A DNA stretch of 64,000 bases, from assembly GCA_009760885.1 (NCBI GenBank), contig CM019714.1, forward strand, positions 272,109 through 336,108, read 5' to 3'. The first letter of the stretch is position 1, and every line of letters starts with the position of its first letter. Shown here in pieces: positions 1 to 12,300 of this stretch. The position numbers and the translations under genes were made by a program. The stretch comes from Achatina immaculata. Its lineage: Eukaryota; Mollusca; Gastropoda; Stylommatophora; Achatinidae. Under the pieces are notes generated by a model. That model was given only the letters and a program-made list of their open reading frames with translations. It did not search any database and was not told the origin of the DNA.

Positions 1-410
1 CTGCATTTCTGTATTATTAATCTTAGATTGAATATACGATCTCTTGATCCTCTTCCTTGCCTGAAACCAGCTTGGACCATATTGACCTCTTCTTCTATCT
101 TCTTACGAAGTCTACTCATTATGATTTTTAACAGAATTTTACTCACATGACTAATCAGGGCAACAGTTCTGTAGTTTGTGCATAATTTCAGGTTACCCTT
201 TTTTTAGCAGTGGTATGAATACAGTTCTTTTCCATTCTTTTGGCCAAATACATGAATGCCATATCTTTTTACATAATGCATGACAGATTGTTGCACATTC
301 CTTTCCTCCTGCTTTAATAAGTTCAGCTGTTATCTCATCACATCCTGGTGATTTACCATTTTTCAGATTCTTTATTTCTCATAAAACTTCTTCTATTGTC
401 GGTTCCCCTC
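1..410 (-). mobile_element. RTE-type non-LTR retrotransposon, reverse transcriptase fragment
   Basis: Read on the minus strand this encodes the fingers part of a reverse transcriptase, including a recognisable QAGFRQGRGS-like segment and a preceding GKSPGCDEI-like segment, broken by several stops. It matches 46648-47052 closely over its whole length, so both belong to one RTE-like family. The catalytic YADD region would lie beyond the left edge of the window. It is a dead copy. Confidence 0.8.
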
Positions 411-710
411 ATATTGTTACTCCCAATACAACCGTGTCGGTTTCACTAAACAATATAGCAAAACCCAAGTATGCCACTCTAATGTATTTATTTTACGTCA
501 GAGTCTGCCTCAGTATCTCAAAAATTGGAAGCATGTATTTTCATCATCATCATCATCATCATCATCATCGTGAAAAAATATATACCTAACTAATACCTGG
601 TTTAACAATGACATTCACAATTTTAGGGCAACACAATAGTAGTAATACAAAAATATTTACATCATCAATGCGAGCCATATTAGTCTCATTTCTCGTACAC
701 ATAAAAATGG
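411..710. other. Gene-free stretch with an (ATC)n microsatellite
   Basis: No coding signal is visible. An ATC trinucleotide run of about ten units sits at 540-570. Several RTE elements in this window end in TGA/ATC trinucleotide tails, so the run may be the tail of an eroded copy, but no flanking element is recognisable here. Confidence 0.5.
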
Positions 711-1713
711 TCACATTATCATTGATAAAGAATGACCACTTGTATATTTATACACATGTAGGCGCATCAGACTGAACCCTGAAAAGAACGTTAGAGATCT
801 CTCACTAGTATCGTCTTCTATTTCCTCTCGTTCCTCTGCCCCAGTAACTATTATCTCTGTTTCCTCTGGGGTTACTATATCCCTTCTCATACCTTCTCTC
901 ATCATTAAAAATTCTCTTGTTCTGACCTGACATAATATTATTTTCTCTGTTTCCTGTAGTACTATTGTATCCTCTCTCATAGATTCTGTCATCCTTAAAA
1001 GCTGTCCTATTTCGACGTGACATAAAACTATTTTCTCTGTTTTACTTAGTATTATTATAACCTCTCTCACAGAGTCTCTCATCTTTAAAAATCTTCTCGC
1101 TCTGATCCTCCTTGCAAGTTAGTGTTTGACATGTTTTTATAATGTTAGAAATTTGTTTTTCCATGTCTGCTAAAAAAGATTCTGTTATATTATCATCATC
1201 TGAGGGTGCCACCACTTCATCATTAAAATCATGTGACACCATTACTTCATTCATATTAATTTCAGCAAGACCACCTATGGTGCCTTGTGTACTTTCTGTA
1301 CTATCTATTATTATTTGGCTATGGTTGATTTCTTTTACATTATCTTCTTTCTCTCTCGTGTCTTCTCTGGTCTGTGTTCTCCTTCAACTGTTCTTCTCTT
1401 CTCTGTCCTACAGTTATTCTCTTGTCTGGACCGGTCTCTATTCACTGACCGTTCTTGTTCCTCCGTCTTCTGGCTCCCTCCTCTGTCTCCTCGCATCTAC
1501 TTCCGTACTTCCTGGTTCTTTATTGTTTGTTCTTCCGTCTTCGGCCCCCTTCTCAGTCTCCTCTCTCCTGTACTTTCGTACTTCTTGGTCCTCTCCTGTC
1601 TCTCCACATACTTTTTTATCTTCAAGTCCAGCTTCATGGATTAACCAATAAGTATTTCGGCTCCACCCTTCAGATGTCCACTGGTTCTCATGAGCGTTCT
1701 GATTGTCCGTCAT
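711..1713 (-). pseudogene. Degraded gene for a charged, repeat-containing protein (possible retroelement ORF1)
   Basis: Three minus-strand segments (1713-1438, 1254-1042, 1023-805) lie in the same frame, but stops and at least two frameshifts separate them. Between 1437 and 1255 the reading continues in another frame and joins the second segment without a gap, so this looks like one old coding sequence. The product is very rich in Glu, Arg, Asn and Lys. Its end carries about three copies of a ~29-residue repeat with the core F(K/N)D(E/D)R..ERGY.N, then an RG-rich tail. A role as a retroelement ORF1 or gag-like RNA-binding protein is possible, because RT debris lies downstream on the same strand. 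No family was recognised. Confidence 0.4.
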
Positions 1714-2261
1714 TCAAAGTGCCCCGTAACTTATCTCTCATAAGTCAGTTGTTCAATAGGTCACGCCTCTAAATATTTAATTGGTCAGCTGGCCGAGTTG
1801 GTCACTCCTTTATTTAAAAACCGTGCGCAACAACGTCCTAACGCGTATCAGTCTCGTCTATACACTTGTTATTTACCTAAGTCACTATCTTGCTATTTCA
1901 TGTCGAAAGTTTTATTGTGTCCTCGCTTTTCATTGTGTCTGCCTTTTCTATTCGTCTTTTCTATTTTGTTTTCACGTGTCAACGTCCAGTAACTGCTTTG
2001 TTATCACTGGATCATATTACTTTCTAGCGTCCTACCATTGTATTACCTCTCTCTCAGCGTCATTGAGTCTCGTCTATTTCTATTCACTGTTTCCACTGTT
2101 TACCTGTGTCCGCGTCTTGTTCTAGTGTCATGGAAGTTTTATACGCTTCTCTTCCATTCCTACCTACTTTTCTCTGTCGCTATTCGATGTTACTATTTTG
2201 TTTACAGTATATTTTCATAATCATAATCATTAATAATAATAATAGCAAATAATCATTACTT
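1714..2261. other. Gene-free stretch
   Basis: No coding or repeat signal that I can support, apart from T-rich low complexity and a short tRNA-like box-A string near 1788 without a matching box B. Confidence 0.4.
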
Positions 2262-2345
2262 ACAAGGCCATTTTACAGAACTTTGCCTCCCTAACAGAAC
2301 TCCTGTAGGCCTCTCGGTTGTGAGCTTACATTGGGTCATGAACTA
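2262..2345 (-). mobile_element. RTE retrotransposon C-terminal scrap
   Basis: The minus strand reads as the last residues of the RTE-type protein seen at 45540-46130 (AYR..V.EAKF). Only about 80 bp remain. It lies next to a SINE and an imperfect direct repeat. Confidence 0.55.
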
Positions 2346-2394
2346 ATTGGAGTTGTCAGCAAAATTAGATCTGATATTACGGGTTGCAGGTTTG

Positions 2395-3050
2395 TTCGTT
2401 TTAAATTTGGTTACTGTGCTGAGTAGCAACTTTTCACATTTAATTTTAGATGTATTTCAGTCCAAACTTTTATGCTCACATTTGTCAGTGGAAGACTTGT
2501 TTCTTATTTTTCACAATAATTTCTTCTTCAAAATTAATATTTTTCAATCAGCATATATTTAAATGCGGCCTGGTTAGCTGAGTGGTTGAGCGTACCGTTT
2601 ACTGTTCCGGTTGTACGGGGTTCAGAAGTGCGATATTTTTGTGGTACACACACACAAAAAAAGTCCCAGGGATTCACAAAGCCTCTACAAATGGATACCA
2701 GAGAAACCTGAGAAGGTAAAGTGGGCAGGTGTGATACTGACCACGTCCCGCTTTCATGTGTTGAAGGTCATAAAAAATACGAGCCTAACACCGTATTCCC
2801 TAGTCCTCCTTAATGGAATGGAAATGGCAATTTTGCCTTTACCTTTTATATTTTTAACACTTAATTCTCTCAATATTGTTCTTTTCAAACAGAGTGTTGG
2901 GTTGAGTAGTAACTTTTCACAGTCCGTTTTAGAATTATTTTACACTTTCTCACTCAGGCCAATCTTTTATACATTTGTCAGTCGTTGGTAGACTTAATTT
3001 CACAATAATTTCTTGCTCAAAACGAATATTTCTCAATCGGCTACAATTTT
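2395..3050. repeat. Imperfect direct repeat (2395-2562 and 2865-3050) flanking a SINE
   Basis: The two ~170-185 bp segments share long stretches, such as GAGTAGYAACTTTTCACA near the start and CACAATAATTTCTT near the end. They lie on either side of a tRNA-derived SINE. They are too long and too diverged to be the SINE's target duplication, so an older local duplication is more likely. Confidence 0.55.
2565..2850 (+). mobile_element. tRNA-derived SINE, family A
   Basis: It begins with a tRNA-like head (GGCCTGGTTAGCTGAGTGG at 2567) followed by a box-B-like GGGGTTCAGAAG, and then a unique body. A second copy of the body lies inverted at 50598-50880, sharing the TGGRTACCAGAGAAAYCTG block and the TTTCATGTG block. 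Two copies with the same head and body in opposite orientation identify a dispersed family. Confidence 0.75.
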
Positions 3051-3054
3051 AACA

Positions 3055-3345
3055 CTGAATTCTCAGAAGCAGTTTCCGTCTTCTCAGATTTTTGAGCCAC
3101 TGTGTAGTTTTCATTAAAGCAGCTTTGCGGAACTTTGAATCCCTAACAGCTCTCATGTAGGCCTCTCGGTTGTAACCAAGATGCATCCATTCCAGTTTAT
3201 CAACGATATCTTGCAGCCATCTTCGCCTTTGTCTTCCTCTCTTTTTCTTTCCCATTATGTACCTTTCCATGACGGTCTCTTCTAAAGTATCATGACGTTT
3301 AATGTGTCCAAAATATATACATGGGTAAGGTATATCAATACATTT
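3055..3345 (-). mobile_element. RTE retrotransposon C-terminal fragment
   Basis: The minus strand encodes MERYIMGKKKRGRQRRRWLQ and onward. This is the basic C-terminal motif of the RTE family, matching GKRKRGRPKRRWLQDIVDDL in the 45533-47053 copy. The fragment is truncated on both sides and carries substitutions. Confidence 0.75.
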
Positions 3346-3689
3346 CCTATTCGAATATGACTGTTTTTATGACATCCCAATTCCACAGAAGAGATTTGTT
3401 AAAGTGAGGACTAAAAGTGTATAAAGACAACTACATCTAGATCTGATGCGCTCTATCCAGTGCACTTTTCTGACTCAGCGCCCCAAATAACCCCAGGAAC
3501 AGGCCTAAAAACTGAGACACCAAGAAAAAAACGGGGATTATGATTCACGTGCCTGTGTCCAATTTCTTTGGTAACTTCTCCTAGAATTTTGTCTGGACAC
3601 GGGTTGTCTGTTCAACATTTTTGCATTTCCAACTTAGAGGATTTTCAACGTCCGCGACAATGCACAGGGATGTTAGTTCCTACTGCCTA

Positions 3690-3800
3690 GTGACCAAGTG
3701 AATTTATTGAAGGGGGACTCAAAGTAAAAACAATCCCTTTACTTGTGGTGGGGTTCGAACCCAGGAACGCTAACATCTAAATAGCATGTCTAACCCTGAA
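3690..3800 (-). mobile_element. tRNA-derived SINE head (partial)
   Basis: On the minus strand a perfect box-B consensus, GGTTCGAACCC, lies near 3750, preceded by a plausible degenerate box A about 40 bp upstream. No cloverleaf can be completed, so this is a SINE or tRNA-pseudogene remnant rather than a tRNA gene. Confidence 0.5.
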
Positions 3801-3810
3801 ACACACAACG

Positions 3811-4083
3811 GAGACATGATTAATGTTTGTAGACGTTCACAAATGTTTGGCCCTGGTTAGTACCCAGATGAACGGTTCTGCTTTTGTTGCCATTGATTGT
3901 TGAAATGTGCTGAAATGTTGTTAAATATATCCCCAAACTGGGGTGACATTAATGAGTGCCAGTTGTGGATATTGGCAAGACAAATTAAACAAATGAGTGG
4001 TCTCAGAGGTCTTCGACTAGAAAATCAAAGATTAATTTACTTAGGTATTTTCTACTCTGTGTGTGTGTGAGAGAGTGAGTGAC

Positions 4084-4118
<35 letters not shown>

Positions 4119-6779
4119 TAATGGATTATATTCGTAGATGAGAAAGTTACCAATAAACGAACTAATCATCTAGATCATGAAATACCCATCGACGTGACTT
4201 GCTTCGATCGACGTATAGCACGTTGGTCTCTAAATGTGAATGTATCCTCACCATGCCGTATATTCTGGCACTCCCGTTTGTCCTCCTTCCGTTCTGTGAC
4301 GGATTGGACCACGAGGCGTGCAGGACAAGGATCTCAGTGTAAATCTGTGCTACAACTTAACTGTTTTAACTTTGTAAAGCCGCCCATTTACAGCAGGGTA
4401 AGTGACAAAATCTTTTTTTTTGGTTGCATTTCTTCATTTTCCATTCTTTCTTCTCAGTTTTTAGCTCTTTCTTCTGTTTTGTACTAAACCACACTAACTA
4501 TTCTATTATAAAAACAATATATAACTTTTCCTTGTCAAATTGATGTATAACAAATCTTATTGCACAATAGGATTTAACTTTGCGATTTATTTAAATGTGA
4601 CAACCATCACTTTATGAAATTTACCCCTAGTTCATGTGATATAAAACTCCCCAGTATAGAGAGAGCTGGTGATATCGCTATCACAGAGAAATTATGTTTA
4701 CTCTTATTTTTGTAGGACTAATGTGATTAGTACTTTCTAGTGATGGGGATAATAATGTTCCGAGTCGAAATTAATGATACTAGTCTGTCACCATAGCGGC
4801 AACACCAATTATCCTTGCTTGCAAAGTTTCAATATCTAAACTTTTGTCCTTAGTACAGCCCCATTATAAAAGTCAAGAAGGGTAATGTCCAGCGAGTGAG
4901 AAGTCATGGTGTTGGACTATAACTGCCCTTTCATCGTTCTAGAAAGGCTCTCTTTAAGACGTGATAAAACACACTGCGCTTTCTCCTTCATAGACACCAT
5001 TGTGATACTGGTGATGCAGGGTTACCTTTCTGTCTACGTAAAGCCATAACGCTCATGTTTCTATCTAGCAAAGTTTATAAGATTTGATTTTTCTTATTCA
5101 GGCAGGACTGCATAGTTTCTTAACATCAGGACACTCACACAATTTAAAGATAACTTTAAGATCTCTTTCGTGTTTAGATTTTAATGAGAGCACAAACAAT
5201 AGCATGAAAGTCTACTGTAAGAGACTCGTTCGTCTCTAAAAAAAAAAAATTTCTGCTAACTAAAACATCGATAGGATGCGCATGAAATAAGATGAAAAGA
5301 CAAAAAAAAAAGAGAATGCTGCGTGTCGGCTGAGTTCTTCTTTGTAGTTCTTCTAATCATAAGCTCTGGCTGAGTAACTTGTCTCCCCTGGTACTGGGAA
5401 CCTGTTATAGAAAATAACAGTGAGATGTGAGATGACTTTGTTTAATGTTGATTAAAGAATACAAAACATTGATCTCTGAACTTTTGAATACGTGTTATCG
5501 AAAAAAAGTGGACATTGATGATAAAACTGATGATATAGGAAAACGATTACCTATATTTTAACATTACTTTTGTTCCTACAGTTAGAGAGATACAAAAATA
5601 GATAACTGGTGGTACTTGTGTACTAGAAAAAAAATCCTCTAATTATGTAAAGATTCTGAATAAAATATAAATATTATATGTTCTTTACTTACAACAAGTT
5701 AAATTATCAGGGTTGATACTACTTAACATTGTTTTCAAAATACAAGAGAATGAGAAGCTACTTTCCGTGATACATGATCGCTGTTGCTTAGTTTATAGTA
5801 AGTGAGAGGTAACAACTGGGTTTTGTTTTGTTGTTACTTTCCAGTCAATTACATGTTCCCCACGGAAATTTGACTGAATAACAGGTCTCCTGTAGGCCTG
5901 TATGTTACCTTCCATAACTGTAAAAATAATATGATAAAGGTAGCCCTGTTATGCCGTAGAGACATCAAGGAGAATATGGTATTAGTGTTTACATTTTCCT
6001 TAATCAGGCTACGCACGACAGGGTGATGTTGTGAGCATCGTGTCTGCCCACATTTATTTCAACAATTCTATAAGGAGTCAGGTACTCATTTCTACACCCG
6101 ATTTACTTTGGTATCTCCGTCTGGGTTTGGACATCAAACGTTGGGACAGTTTTATTAATTAACGAATACACAATTGTAAGGTTTCCCTTTATATGTGAAT
6201 CACACAAAAATATTTAGGACAAAGATATAAGAAAGGAAGAGAAAATGTAAATTTACACCACTGATATAAAACATATAAAGGTAGAAAGAAAATAACAGAA
6301 AACAGGAGCACTTAGTTGTGTCTTGCAAGAAGCTGTGTCTGAGAGTGCGTGTGGTGAAGTATTGTGAATGTTTAATTTCAGACTTGTGAGGTGTGATGAG
6401 AAATCTTACAGGTTGGTGATAAAGAAGGGGTGGGGAAAGGGAAATAGAAAGATACAATGACGGTGAAGACGAGAAAAGTGTGGGTTAAAGAGATGAATGT
6501 GGTTCGATTAGAGGGTTGTAATATTTAGCAATGAAGGTTCTGGAACATCAGCGTCAGATGAGGAAAGAGAAAATGAGAGATTAGTAGGGAGGGGCATGAA
6601 TGTGGAACTTTATCATAGTTTACTGTAGTGGCGTGTGTGTGAGTGTCTTTTGGTTTTATTTACTTATATTCAAGTCCTATTCGTGTGTCACAAATTTTAA
6701 ACAATGTTTTTGACAGAAACGTAAGAAATCACATCTTGTCAAGGGAGACAAACACGATATTAATTTTTATACTGACTGA
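3811..6779. other. Long gene-free stretch
   Basis: No conserved coding signal was found on either strand. The stretch contains a (GT)/(GA) microsatellite at about 4056-4120 and short A-rich runs near 5240 and 5305. A short open frame at 4194-4487 ends in a GTAAGT-like donor near 4397, but no family resemblance or matching acceptor was found. Confidence 0.5.
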
Positions 6780-6905
6780 AAGGAGGAGAAGGCGATAGAG
6801 TGGCCACATAATGAGAATGACAGACAAGGTCTTACCACGAATGTCTTTGAAGTGGACTCCACTGAGTGAAAAAAGAAAAGTTGGCCTAATTGATACAGAT
6901 GTTAT
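6780..6905 (+). mobile_element. Non-LTR retrotransposon C-terminal scrap (GH.MRM.D..LP motif family)
   Basis: The + strand reads SGHIMRMTDKVLPRMSLKW and then a KR-rich stretch. This is the typical tail of endonuclease-RT proteins, where a GH(V/I)xRM segment is followed by a basic segment. A related scrap lies inverted at 14415-14530. Only about 40 codons survive. Confidence 0.65.
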
Positions 6906-7593
6906 TGATTGGAACTTATGATGATTTGACTTGATTATGAAAGCACTTGAATGATACTAATGTAATTTTGTTTCTGTTTTCTTCTCTAGCTCCACGTGTA
7001 CTAATATACTTCGGTAGAAAATGCCATATTTATAAGCACCAATCTTTACTACTTCATGGTTATATTTCTGACTTGTGGGCCGTATCCTATATAACTTCTT
7101 TAACTGTTGCTCAGAAAAATTATTTAGTCATCCCTCTAATGCTATTCACATACAACTGACAACCAGGGATTTACTCGACATTAAGACTGAATCAAATCAA
7201 GTAAGTGCAACCAATGCTGTTCACATAAACGTTTAATGACGAGCACATGATGATGATGTCCGATGAATCTTGTTGGTAAAATTACATAGTGTAGAAACCC
7301 GAACTGATGATCAAAACAAGCACAAGAAATCCAGACAACTTGCATCTCAAAATATGACAACCGGCACCGGATATTAATGAATTGATTCTAATTCTAAACT
7401 TAAAACCTTTCTTCACAAACATTCTAACCTACTCTAAAGAACACTGGCTCTGCAGCTACATTACTATAACATAAAGCAGGTCATAACACCACGCGACCTA
7501 GCTCTCACCTGATTAAAAATGTAATCACCTGCCCAACATTCTCACCATTCACAACTTCGTAGAAAAATTGAGTTTATAATCCGAGCAGAACTT

Positions 7594-7693
7594 NNNNNNN
7601 NNNNNNNNNNNNNNNNNNNNNNNNNNNNNNNNNNNNNNNNNNNNNNNNNNNNNNNNNNNNNNNNNNNNNNNNNNNNNNNNNNNNNNNNNNNNN
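7594..7693. other. Assembly gap, 100 N
   Basis: Exactly 100 N bases, the usual fixed-length scaffold-gap placeholder. The true distance is unknown. Confidence 0.99.
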
Positions 7694-7699
7694 CATTGA

Positions 7700-7960
7700 T
7701 TTTTTGCCTGCGAGTCTCATCTTAACTATACAAGGTACTCTTAACATGGTTTCAGTAAAGCACATCTACATAGACTCCAGAGCTTTCCTCGTAAGAATTT
7801 AGTGTGTCTGATGAATGTTATGTGTGCTTCAGATCACTTTGCAATAAAAAACAGGATAAAAAAACGTTAAAATATTGTATGTTGGCGTTATATATTAAAG
7901 TCAAAGTAACATCATCTAATTCAAATTAATGCATTTTGAAAGGCACATGCAGTCTTCATA
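7700..7960 (+). repeat. Dispersed repeat D, copy 1, with a microsatellite at its 3' side
   Basis: About 250 bp align with 30440-30690, and part aligns with 26579-26760. Shared blocks include CAAGGTACTCTT, AAAGTCAAAGTAACAT and ACATGCAGTCTT. All three copies run into tetranucleotide arrays on the same side (CTAC here, CTGT in the others). This points to a mobile repeat that carries or seeds a simple-repeat tail. Confidence 0.6.
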
Positions 7961-7982
7961 TCTGTATTTATATATATCTAAA

Positions 7983-8462
7983 TAGCTACCTACCTACCTA
8001 CCTACCTACCTACCTACTTACCTACCTACCTACCGACCTCTCTATTTATCTACCTACCTACCTATCTACTTACTTACCTACCTACCAAACTATTTATCTA
8101 CCTACCTATTTATCTACCTACCTGCCTACCTACCTATCTATCAGTTTATCTATCTACCGACCTACCTACCTATCTATTTATCTACCTACCTATCTATTTA
8201 TCTACCTATCTATTTATCTACCTATCTATTTATCTACCTACCTGCCTACCTACCTACCTACATATCTATTTATCTATCTATCTATTTATCTACCTACCTG
8301 CCTACTTACCTACCTGCCTACCTACCTACCTACCTACCTATCTATTTATCTATCTATCTATTTATCTACCTACCTGCCTACTTACCTACCTACCTATCTG
8401 CCTACCTACCTATCTATTTACCTACCTACCTATCTATTTACCTACCTACCTACCTACATATC
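7983..8462. repeat. (CTAC/CTAT)n microsatellite, ~480 bp
   Basis: A long mixed array of CTAC, CTAT and TTAT tetranucleotides. A 186-codon frame of Tyr, Leu, Pro, Ser and Thr runs through it purely because the array has no stop in that frame. Confidence 0.95.
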
Positions 8463-8929
8463 TCTCTATCAGGGGGTTAAGACACAGTCCGATTAGGTAA
8501 TCAGAGACCCATATGTGATATGCTAGCTTCAAACTAACCATAGCTGACCAAGACCCTGTCCCACTTTCTCTGTTTTACCCCAGTAACATACCTAGCCTGG
8601 CTAATGGGGCATGGATCGCCATAGTCCACATGGTGGTGGAGTCTGTAAAGAAGCACTGCACAATCCCTTGCTTTTTAGCTGTGTTCTACGACTGAAAAAA
8701 TAGCTACCATAACCCGCTCCACGCCGGTACGATGCTGTGCCTCAACATCTCTACAGCATCGGCTGCAAAGACAACCAGCTCACAATTACAGGGAGATAGT
8801 ACAAGTCAAGACAAAACAAGATCTATCTATCCATCAGATTTTATCTCGGTATTTCTGTCCGTTTGCCTGTCTGTCTGTTTATCAACCATCCATCCATAGT
8901 TTGAACAATTAGTGGTTATGATTGTTAAT
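8463..8929. other. Gene-free stretch
   Basis: Higher complexity and slightly higher GC than its neighbours. Nothing recognisable was found on either strand. It may be an unclassified repeat. Confidence 0.4.
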
Positions 8930-10095
8930 TTATTTATTTGTCCTATTCCATCACAGTTTTCCCTCTCTCCGCCGTCTTGTAAACACAACACACTTTCCTC
9001 TGTATCTCTGGCCAGAGTTAGAATATAATTACAAGATTAAGGTTTGCGTCTTCTTAGTAAAGAAACTCTTATTCCTTTTCAGCTTTCCGAGCTCATTGCT
9101 GCAGATCAGGTCCGCCTACATCTCTTTCTTCCTAAACTTTTCTTTCCAGCTGGTGAGACTAATTTCCTTTATAGGCTCTTCTATGTTGTCTGCCCGTTTC
9201 TGTCTTGCTCTACCTCTCGGTCTATTTTCATTAATCTCTTGCACGTACATCGTTCTCATTGTTCTCTTCTATTCCTTCTGTATGTTCCAAACACCGTAAT
9301 CTGTTCAGTTTCACGATGCTGTGATTTAAATAAGTTTAGTGTTATACCTCTCCACTCCCTACTGTATATATATCTTTATGAACTCAAAGATTCTTCTCAG
9401 GATCTTGTTCTCAAAGATCTATAATGTTGTTCATTTTTCTTTGTTGTGTTCCACGTTTCTGATCAACACATGACGGCTTGTCTAACTATACTTGTCTAGA
9501 TTGTAACTTGATGTTTTAGGACACAGTTTTAAATGTTAGCAATTGTTGGTCTGTTCTCTGTTTTTAATTTCCTTGCTTACTATGTTGCAGCTGTTTTGCC
9601 TAGATATTTATTTGTTTCTGCTTTCCTGACAGTCATATCTCCAACAGTTACATAGTCTGGTTTAATATGTCCTTGACCTCTTGATATTTTTATATACTCT
9701 GTCACTTTTAGTGCTACGTCTCTCAGGTGTATGCAAGAATTGGTGACGTCTCTGACAGTCTGCCCCATTAAGTCGATGTCGTTCAATATCCTAGTATTTT
9801 CACTTGTTCCTTTTCTCTGTTTTCTTCTTTCATTTTTCTGATTGTCTTTCTAACTATAGGTTGAATTGTAACAGGAATAATGTATCCCCTTGTTTTAAAC
9901 ATCACTGCTTTCATCTTATTCATTCTCTCTTGTGTTTACCTCACGCTTTAACCCTTGTTTGAATTTTGCTTTATTATTTGTTCTTCTCTTCAAAGCATCT
10001 CTGTTTATTATTGAGCTGCTATTTGATTTACTATAGAAATTTGTCTTCAGTCTGAATTTTAATATTATTACTAAAGAGAATAGAGAATACAATTT
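8930..10095 (-). mobile_element. Non-LTR retrotransposon relic, minus copy of a head-to-head pair
   Basis: Reading down from 10095, the minus strand shows an ALKRRTNNKAKFKQG segment. It then skips most of the RT domain, shows RKMKEENREKEQVKILGY, and continues as DIDLMGQTVRDVTNSCIHLR (from the YADD box onward) and EVEQDRNGQ near the C-terminus. Frameshifts and stops are frequent. The central RT is deleted relative to the partner copy at 10180-12300, which shares the HLRDVALKV segment. Confidence 0.75.
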
Positions 10096-10310
10096 TGGTC
10101 AAGGTGTTTTTGTTTCTTTGTTTTTTTTCTTACTTGTATGGATAAGAAAGCAAATAAAAACAAACAAACAAAAAGAATTTGACCACAATGTTATTCTCTA
10201 TTCATTCTCTATTTTCTTTAATAATAATATTAAAATTCAGACTGAAGACAAATGTTATAGTAAATTAAAGAAAAACTCATTAATAAATAGAGATGCTTTG
10301 AAAAGAGAAG
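10005..10310. repeat. Inverted repeat joining two retrotransposon copies
   Basis: About 115 bp at 10005-10095 reappear as the reverse complement at about 10180-10310. They share AATATTAAAATTCAGACTGA and AGAGATGCTTTG, with roughly 80 bp between the arms. The arms are the same coding region of two oppositely oriented copies of one element. Confidence 0.75.
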
Positions 10311-12300
10311 ACACGAAAGAAAAATTCAGAAAATAGCAAAACCATAAGAGGGATTGAAGAAAATAAAATCATTGATGATAGATGGGAAGATATAAAACTC
10401 ATTGTAAAGAACACAGCGGAAGAATGCCTTGGATTCAAGACCATGACTAAAAAAAAACTAGTTCGATGAAATCTACAGAGAGGCAGTCATAATGAAAAGA
10501 ACAGCGAGACAGATGTGGTTGAATGACATGAACAACAAAACAAATGAGAAGAAGTGCCATACAGTGTAAAGAAACTCAAAATGTTATTCGCCAACAAAAA
10601 CGACAATATGTGAAGGACATGGTAAGCGAGATATAGACATCCCATCAGAATAAGAAAATGATGGAATTCTATAAAGAACTGCGAACAGTAAAGCAAGGGT
10701 ATAAACAACATCTGCAGAGCTTGAAGTCTAGTAATGGAAACATGATAAATAATGAATAGAAATTCTGCATCAGATGGAAAGAATATTTTGAAAAACTACT
10801 AAACTGTGAAGAGCCTATAAGCACATTACCATGTGAAGAAATACAGACTTGTGAACCCGAAATAGAAGAACCAGACTTAGAAGAAGCCACCTACAGTATC
10901 ATGGTTCTACGAAACAACAAAGCAGCTGGTTCAGGTGGAACTGATTAAGGAAGGAGGTCTAAATCTTCATGAACAGATATGAGCACAAATACAACAAATA
11001 TGGAGAGAAGAAAAACCCCAAGTGAATGGAGAGAATAATTACTGATCCCAGTATTAAAAAAAAGGTGATAGGACCAGTTGTTACATCTAAAGAGGAATAT
11101 CCTTACTACAAACAAGCTACAGAATACTATCTGTTATACTTTTAAATAGATCAAAACCATACAGCGGGAACATACTGGGAGACTATCAAGCAAGTTTCAG
11201 GAAAATAGATCAACCATAGACCAAATATTTTATCTACGTCAAAGAGCAGAAAAGTACTGGGAATATGGAAAAGAAGTACATAATATCTTAATTGACTTCA
11301 AGAAAGCCTGCGACAGCATAGATAGCAGCAGCTTATGGAAAATTATGAAAGAATTTCAGATACCTAATAAATTAATCAATCTGACCAGAATATATACGGA
11401 GGATGCACGATATATACTAATATATAAAGGAAGAAAGTCAGAACTATTCTCTAAAAAACTGATTTAAAACGAGGTGATACATTATCTTCATTACTATTCA
11501 ACATAGTACTAGAAAAGGTAATCATAAAAGTGAAAGAATAAAACAGTACAGAAGAACAAGCTAAAATAACAGGATATGCTGAAGGTATCGACCTGGTATG
11601 GGGAGAAACTATGTAAGAAGTCATCAATACCTGCATACACCTGAGAGATGTAGCACTAAAAGTGGACTTTACCAATAACCAAAATAAGACAGAGCATATG
11701 AAGATATCAAGCTATCAGAGGCAGAATGATACAGGTTATATAAATGTTATAGAAATGATTATTAGAAAAGAAGAAAAATCCATATATCTATACACACCAT
11801 TAACAGAAGCAACACAATAAGCGAGGAAATAAAATTAGAGTACAGATAGGGAATAAAATATACTTTAGCCTTGCAACACCTGTTAAAATCCAAAATCCTG
11901 CCCCAAAACACCAAAATAACGATCTACAAAACCATAATACGACCAACCGTCATGTATGGATAGGAAATGTAGATTACAAAAAAGAAAGTTTAATAACAAT
12001 TGCAGATCTTTGAGAACAAGATCCTAAGAAGGATCTTCGGGCTGATAAAGGAAAATGGAGAGCTAGAAAGAACATTGAACTGAACAGCTTACCTAAATCC
12101 CAATGAATTATAAATGTCTTGAAACTGAACATTAGACTGACTGGGGCATGTAGAAAGAATGGAAAGAACAGACAAACGAAAATGATGTATGCGCAAGAGA
12201 TAAGGGAAACAAGACCAAAGGGTAGACCAAGACAGATATAGAAAGACAACATAGAAGAGGATATAAAAGAGATTGGCGTGAAATAGTACACTGGGGCTGG
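10180..12300 (+). mobile_element. Non-LTR retrotransposon relic, plus copy of the head-to-head pair
   Basis: A degraded RT gene can be followed for about 2.1 kb. In order come WFDEIYREAV, a YQASFRKNRSTIDQIFYLRQ block near 11185, an ILIDFKKACDSID block near 11287, LKRGDTLSSLLFN near 11465, and YAEGIDL near 11575. The last replaces the catalytic YADD, so both catalytic aspartates are lost. A C-terminal region with IRPTVMYG follows near 11940. Many stops and frameshifts show an old copy. The family is the same as the fragments at 9580, 20600 and 23577. Confidence 0.8.

Noticed and set aside
1780..1860. A possible tRNA-Leu/Ser-like start (GGCCGAGTTGG)
   Set aside because: No box B, anticodon arm or acceptor stem can be completed.
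4194..4487. A possible exon with a signal-like MPYILALPFVLLPFCDG reading and a GTAAGT donor at about 4397
   Set aside because: The signal-like frame meets a stop before the donor, and the alternative frame through the donor has no family resemblance.
7936..8496. A 186-codon open frame
   Set aside because: It consists almost entirely of translated CTAC/CTAT repeats, with no start context or family resemblance.
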